The notes under the pieces are model-generated. The model had not been told where the DNA came from, ran no database searches, and saw nothing but the letters and a program-made list of their open reading frames with translations. A stretch of DNA of 64,000 bases from Orientallactaga sibirica (lineage: Eukaryota; Chordata; Mammalia; Rodentia; Dipodidae). How positions within the stretch are numbered: the first letter of the stretch is position 1; the number at the start of each line of letters is the position of its first letter. The stretch lies in contig JAEOAD010000015.1 in the NCBI GenBank assembly GCA_036365145.1, forward strand, positions 1,798,001 to 1,862,000. Reading direction: 5' to 3'. This document shows positions 59,701 to 64,000 of this stretch, one piece after another. The translations under genes were made by a program, and so were the position numbers.

Positions 59701-61055
59701 TGTGTGAACTGGAACCAAAAACATGTACCAGAAACCAGTAAGCTGGTAAAAGGCTATAGGGGAGGGACAAAAGGGAAGGACTTAAGTGTATGGTATTGCA
59801 CATATGCAAGTAGAAGAACAGATTACAGGGAGGGGAATGGCCTAAGCGAGGCCATGGGAAGAGAACATGTAAAAGAAGGGCAGGGGGAGGGTCAATCTAA
59901 ATTCAAGATATTGTGAATAAGACTTATGTAAACCTACTATTTTGAATAATGGCACATCTAGAAGCTGTAGACTGTTACTAGAAATTTTTCAGTGCCTGGG
60001 ATGGGATACCTTCCAGTGAGTTGTTGGCCAAGGAGGTCCTGGTAGCCTCCAAAACATTAAAGGCATTTGCCAACGCCCTTGGTTTCCCCCGAGAAACAGA
60101 TAGTAAGACCCTATTGCTGAAGACATCTCTTGCCTGAGAGGCAAGGTCACTGAGAAAGGAAGGTGGTGCTGAGCAGAAAACCTTCTCCCTGTAGACCAGC
60201 CAACTGAAAGCTGGAAAAAGCTGCACTGCATGCAGCCATATGGGAGACAGAAGTCATCAGCAGTGAAAACAGTGGACACTGAATATTCAAGTTTGGCCAT
60301 ACAGGCTCAATGACTGAACGGGTGCAATAGTGGCATGTCTACTCTTGGGGTAACCAACTGCTCCATAATTGGACTGAAGGCCCTCTGTATGGGAGGGAAT
60401 ACATGCCTGGTACTGAAAAACCTAAGCAAAAGTCTATGGCAGGTGAGGTCATGAACCTTTGGGGTATAAAGCCTGCTCTTGTCTGACTAAATGTATATAT
60501 TATTCCCACCAAGCTGCCCTGGGGGCACTACACTTAATGTTCATGTTCACATATTAACGCTACTCTCACTTCTGGTTAGAGAAGCTTCTCTTTTCAGATG
60601 GTGATGACCACTGGGACCTCCAAAAGGCAACATAGTGCTGAGAAGAAGGGATAGAGGAGTGCCCAGCACTGAAACACCTCTGTCACAACCTCCAAGACTC
60701 AGGGACCACTGTGGAAGAGGGGGCGGATAGAATGGAAGAGCCAAAGGAAGGGTATGAGCTCTTACAATGCAACTGCCCAGACAGAAATTGGCCTCGATAT
60801 CCATGACCTTCAAGTGCCTAGCAATACCTTCGCAAGACCCTCAAAATAGAAGAAAAAGATGAGGACATCAAATTAAAAGAAAGACTAATGGAGAGAGGGA
60901 AGGGATATGATGGAGACTGGTGTTCTAAAGTGGAATGGGGGGAGGGCAGGGGAGGGGAGGGAAATATATGTTTTTTTGTTTTGTATGTAAATATAGAAGG
61001 TGTTAATAAAAAAATCAATTAAAAAAAAGAAAAAGGAAAAAAAAACTACAGCCAA

Positions 61056-61160
61056 AAACTCCAGCACACTTCAGGAACTCCTACTGGGCACACTTTGCAT
61101 ATCGTTACAATGGAATCTTAAACCCACCATTAACACCTTAAGAATAGCCCCTAGTGACAT
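61056..61160 (-). repeat. MaLR LTR fragment, right of L1 copy 3
   Basis: Continuation of 53301-53416. Matches 40208-40300. Confidence 0.88.
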
Positions 61161-61164
61161 TAAG

Positions 61165-61400
61165 TAGGAAGCAGGCTTGAATCATCAAGGGTTGGAATCC
61201 AGTCTAATATGTGTCTCAATTTAACAACATAAAGACTGTCAGAAAATAAGTTAAATGTCTCCTGAATAGTGTCCAAAGCCAAAACGACAGTGAATAGTTC
61301 TTTGAATGTGCTGACCCTTTGACCTGGGCTGCCTTGCGTATGAGAGCCATATCAGAGAGGGGGGTGGGGTACCAGGGCCTAGCTGTAGCCTCCGGCCCTA
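61165..61400 (-). pseudogene. ERV RNase H remnant
   Basis: On the minus strand, reading from about 61340, one frame gives FKELFTVVLALDTIQETF followed by NLFSDSLYVVKL. The E..L..V..L and SDS-Y-V pattern is that of retroviral RNase H with its catalytic Glu and second Asp. The end of the domain is at 53300 beyond the MaLR/L1 insertion. RT proper and protease between gag and this point are missing (internal deletion). Confidence 0.75.
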
Positions 61401-61550
61401 CTTTAATGGGATGGTGGCAAAGGGTGGGGCAATGGTGTGTGTTAGCGAACTGGCAGCTGCCTGGGTGTGTCTAGGATGGATCAGGCCGAAGTCCTTCCAA
61501 GGGTAAAGAGGGTGAGGGGTGGTTGTGAGAGCTATTGCCACACGCAGTAG

Positions 61551-61859
61551 CTACGGGCTGAAAAGACAGCGGGCCAGTAGCGGTTTGGGTGGCAGCCTTG
61601 GGAGGAACGAGATTTTAAAAGCCAGTTTTAGTTTTTCCTTACAGCTTTTGTTAAGGGCAGAAATGAAGTCCTCTACGGAGAAGCCTTTAAGGCTGGCAAT
61701 TATGGCAAGGAGGACTGAACTAATCCATGGGGCTAAAACAAGAGTTTTGTCCCAAAAGCCATGGAGGTCTTTTTGTTTTACTTTTAAGCCACGTTGCAGG
61801 AGGAGGGCCTTAAGAGCCTGTAATCGAGGTGTCCTCTGATGGGGAGGGTGGTTGCCCAT
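61551..61859 (-). pseudogene. ERV gag matrix remnant
   Basis: From the ATG at 61859-61857 the frame reads MGNHPPHQRTPRLQALKALL, with Gly at position 2 as needed for N-myristoylation. LLLQRGLKVKQKDLHGFW and LVLAPWISS follow, the pattern of betaretroviral matrix N-termini (a helix, then RG-KV at the same spacing, then PW). It stops after 102 codons at 61551, where a deletion or nonsense change cut it. Capsid and nucleocapsid are absent. The frame is open upstream of the ATG, see next entry. Confidence 0.75.
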
Positions 61860-62213
61860 TATGGCTTGGTGGTGTTTAAGGGGGGGGCTAGGCTGGGACA
61901 CTCCTGAATTAAGGAGGCTGAGAAAATAATAACTCAGATTAAAAATGATAGCCCAAAGGATGATCATGGAAACTACAACTCCTAATGCCGGGGCCAGCTG
62001 AGACAAACAGATAGAATGTTTAGGACCCACATATCTTGTGCTTAGTGGGAGATTTTTATGGGTCGTTATTTCACGGCTGTATGCCCACACGGTGTCTCCA
62101 CCAGGGACATATGACCCATTCAGAAATACAGGCGCCACAGATGCGGCTTGCCAGCAACCCGGAAGTGAAAGGAAAGAGAAAGGAAACAAAAAGATGTTGA
62201 TAAGCAAGCACAA
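61860..62213 (-). other. Open frame upstream of and in phase with ERV gag
   Basis: 118 codons without a stop lie between the primer-binding site and gag, in gag phase. It opens with a hydrophobic stretch (LLINIFLFPFSFLSLPGCW), has an N-glycosylation sequon (LNGSYV) and a second hydrophobic span (VVVSMIILWAIIFNLSYYFL). The only start available at its head is TTG; there is no upstream ATG before the second span. I do not recognise the protein. It could be chance, a relic of an inserted env-like piece, or an N-terminally extended Gag. Confidence 0.5.
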
Positions 62214-62330
62214 GTTACAGAAGCAAAGGTTAGAACGTTAGATATGATGACTACCTCATAATTTATGAGGGTACACCCATCCGCAGTCCAACTGGCCCAT
62301 CAGTGTACTTCCATAGGCAGGAAAGAGAGT

Positions 62331-62348
62331 TCCTCACACGGGGCACCA
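62331..62348 (-). promoter_or_regulatory. ERV primer-binding site
   Basis: TGGTGCCCCGTGTGAGGA on the minus strand, three bases after the 5' LTR. The first seven bases fit the 3' end of tRNA-His or tRNA-Phe, the rest fits neither well. Confidence 0.65.
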
Positions 62349-62351
62349 GTC

Positions 62352-62725
62352 TGCTGGTTTCCCCCCAGCAGGTAGAGCTGAAGAAAGAGCTGATCCAGCA
62401 GCTTTTCTTGGGGCCGAGCGGGATGATGGGTGTCAGCGGCCCAGACTCCCTCCTGGGCCAGGAGTCTTGTCGAGGCAGGAACTCGTTTTATTGTAGTAGG
62501 AAAGTGTTTATACAGCTTTGAGAAAGAGGGTGGGTCTTAGGATGGGATAAAGGTGTAAGGGCCAATAGTATTTCACCACGTCAGCAGTAGCTGGGCAGAG
62601 GCAGTTTTGGCTTAGGCTTTGCTGAGTCACTCCTAAGTGGAGTAGGCCAAAGACAGGTCGCTAAACTCTAGTCAGGCTCAGGAAGTTCCACTAGGCCTCA
62701 CACCTGGGCCTCTTAGGGCCCAACA
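62352..62725 (-). repeat. ERV 5' LTR
   Basis: 374 bp with intact TG..CA ends. Poly-A signal in CTACAATAAAACGAG (rc near 62490). TATA-like TGTATAAA near 62508. Matches the 3' LTR across its length except for the 28-bp difference. Confidence 0.92.
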
Positions 62726-62731
62726 TGTGGG

Positions 62732-62805
62732 TACTGGGGAATTGATCCTGGGTCTTTAAGCTTTGTAGGCAAGCACCTTAACCATTGACCCATCTTTCCA
62801 GCCCT
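62732..62805 (-). repeat. B2-like SINE, right half (ERV target)
   Basis: TACTGGGGAATTGATCCTGG to CCATCTTTCCAGCCC. Completes the SINE at 43846. Confidence 0.92.
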
Positions 62806-62880
62806 TATTTGATTTTTTATTGCTTAGTTTTTTTTTTTTTAGTTCTTTGTAGATACTAGATATTAGGCTATTGAAGAAAT
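62806..62880 (-). mobile_element. Continuation of the old L1 ORF2
   Basis: TTAGTTCTTTGTAGATACTA and GATATTAGGCTA match the L1 sequence that follows the ORF2 stretch ending at 43326. Confidence 0.65.
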
Positions 62881-62953
62881 ACCATATATATAATTAGTCC
62901 ATTAGTCTAATTAGTTCAGATGAAATATAAGATATATATCTATATATAAGAGA

Positions 62954-63333
62954 TGTAAATGTGCTTAGCAAAGCAACAGATGTTGTGCTTCCCTCCTCTG
63001 AAACTGCAGGAAGGTAGATTCCTTTTACTGGTCGCTAACAAGAATTCAGTGACTCTTAGCCATCAGGACAATATGTAACCCTTTGGACAATGTAACTACC
63101 TCATCTCAGGAGACAGCCCTACACTCATGGATGTAAATCTCTCCCCTTTCCAAGCATGTGAGAATGCAGACAAAGGATTGTAAAAGGTATATAAATTCAC
63201 CACAGTATGAGTTTGGGGTCTCTATCTTTACCTTTAGGTAGCAGAGGTCTGCACATGAATAAAGGCTCTCTCCCTTTCTCTGAAATGGATTTTTGCCTGA
63301 TTTCGCTCACTGACTCAATTATTTCCTATAACA
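62954..63333 (+). repeat. LTR of a second ERV, plus strand
   Basis: TG..CA ends (TGTAAATGTGCTTAGC at left, TTTCCTATAACA at right), TATA box TATATAAA at 63188-63195, poly-A signal AATAAA at 63258-63263, spacing as in U3-R-U5. No second copy is in the window. Confidence 0.6.
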
Positions 63334-64000
63334 TGTCTGGTGTTGGTTGGCCAGGAAACTGAATCAGGAGAGACTTTCATGCAAATTCCTGGCCCTTTGA
63401 GCCACTGGCACAGGCAGCCAGGTGGCTGTGGAGGGATAGAGTCTCCCAGTGATTTGGAAAGCATACTCCCTGGTGGTTTCCAAACTTAGACTGGAACTCT
63501 GCCCTCCCATGGTGCCTGAGTCTGGACCAGTCTTGAAAGAGGAGATGGACAGAGTCACCAGACAAATTGCTGAGGTAGATCTTGGGGCCTAGAAAACAGA
63601 CTCAGATAGAAACTGGTCATCTCTAAGAACATTCCAAGTAGACCCCATGTGTGTGGGGGGTTGAAACAGTGGCTGACAGGGGCCTCCCTGTGTGTTTGGA
63701 GCTTAAATGGTCCCTTTAAGTGTTCATAGCTGAAGGTTAAGGCTTTACAGGGTCCCAACAGGGGGCCCTTAAGGGGTTTTCAGGGAATTCTGGTAAGATG
63801 GAGGGAACTGTGATTTAACCTCTGTGTGAATGTGTGAGTGAATGGTTGACTTACTTCACTTGCACTCTGAGTTTGTGGTCCTATAGCTGAGTATCTTTAA
63901 GAGCCCCACTAAGGTCTCATAGTGGGATTGGAATAGTATCCAATCACAAATCACAAGCTGAACTTGCTATGGCCTACCACTGCCAAAGTTCCTCTGGGAC
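63334..64000 (+). other. Probable leader of the second ERV
   Basis: Unique-looking sequence directly after an LTR. It contains TGTCTGGTGTTGGTTGGCCA at the place where a primer-binding site would lie, but I cannot assign a tRNA. No gag frame is open before the window end. If the LTR is solo, this is plain flank. Confidence 0.35.

Larger units (their letters stand above)
53432..61040 (+). mobile_element. Near full-length L1 (copy 3), inverted to copy 2
   Basis: Plus-strand L1: 5' UTR (53432-54575) with the YY1 box and a 29-A run near 53493-53520, ORF1 relic (54576-55668), ORF2 relic (55715-59700), 3' UTR and an A-rich tail with AATAAA near 61004. The 15-bp TSD (53417-53431, 61041-61055) fixes the ends. 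It lies in a MaLR LTR fragment inside ERV pol and is therefore a third-level insertion. A B1 interrupts its ORF2. Confidence 0.95.
43974..62725 (-). mobile_element. Defective type D-like ERV provirus, heavily nested
   Basis: Two LTRs in the same orientation enclose PBS, leader, gag, pol and env remnants in the right order on the minus strand, ended by a polypurine tract. TGTGGG is duplicated at 43968-43973 and 62726-62731. Only about 2.8 kb of the internal sequence is retroviral. The rest is L1 copy 2 (45161-52686), a MaLR LTR fragment and L1 copy 3 (53432-61040). Most of gag, protease, RT and the env surface subunit are missing. The betaretroviral type of gag and integrase with a gammaretroviral type of TM suggests a relative of type D retroviruses. 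This assignment rests on motif reading only. Confidence 0.85.

Overview
This window is mammalian nuclear DNA made almost wholly of interspersed repeats. The repeat types point to a rodent: B1 (7SL-derived), B4 and ID SINEs, B3-like SINEs, ORR1/MT-like MaLR LTRs, and a B2-like tRNA-derived SINE whose 5' end reads GGCTGGAGAGATGGCTTAGC. The B2-like SINE (with CAGATGCA and CGCGCCAGCAGCC segments) and the B1 variant containing GAGACTACATAG remind me of jerboas (Dipodidae, for example Jaculus). That species call is inference from memory. I find no intact host protein-coding gene, tRNA, rRNA or CRISPR array. Almost all long reading frames are L1 or retroviral remnants, or their antisense shadows.

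Layout. 1-3453: SINEs, a 5'-truncated L1 3' end, and a degenerate 13-bp minisatellite split by insertions. 3465-10849: a near full-length L1 on the minus strand (L1 copy 1) with an 11-bp target-site duplication (TSD). 10910-24425: a dense SINE and solo-LTR field with old L1 scraps, one fossil MER5A-like DNA transposon, and a B1 carrying an internal 13-bp repeat array. 24425-38310: two older minus-strand L1s, one apparently inserted in the other. The larger one is hit by a solo ORR1 LTR with 5-bp TSD and by a 3.56-kb processed pseudogene of ANP32E (29821-33382), which is itself interrupted by a SINE. 38326-39400: an island I could not assign. 40028-42014: a MaLR element with two LTRs and an ERVL-type primer-binding site, inside an old L1 3' UTR.

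43974-62725: a nested structure. A defective endogenous retrovirus on the minus strand has matched LTRs, a 6-bp TSD, a polypurine tract and a primer-binding site. It keeps fragments of gag matrix, RNase H, integrase and an envelope transmembrane subunit. Gag and integrase look betaretroviral while the envelope stub looks gammaretroviral, as in type D retroviruses. It was then split by L1 copy 2 (45161-52686, minus) and by a MaLR LTR that was itself split by L1 copy 3 (53432-61040, plus). L1 copies 2 and 3 lie head-to-head 745 bp apart and form a very large imperfect inverted repeat. From 62954 to the window end there is a second LTR and what looks like the leader of another ERV on the plus strand.

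The genes do not work together as a pathway; the window is a record of successive insertions. The most informative signal is in the three long L1s. Copies 1 and 2 share an in-frame TGA in ORF1. Copies 2 and 3 share two single-base deletions on either side of the reverse-transcriptase FADD motif. This pattern suggests spread of defective templates and exchange between L1 lineages.
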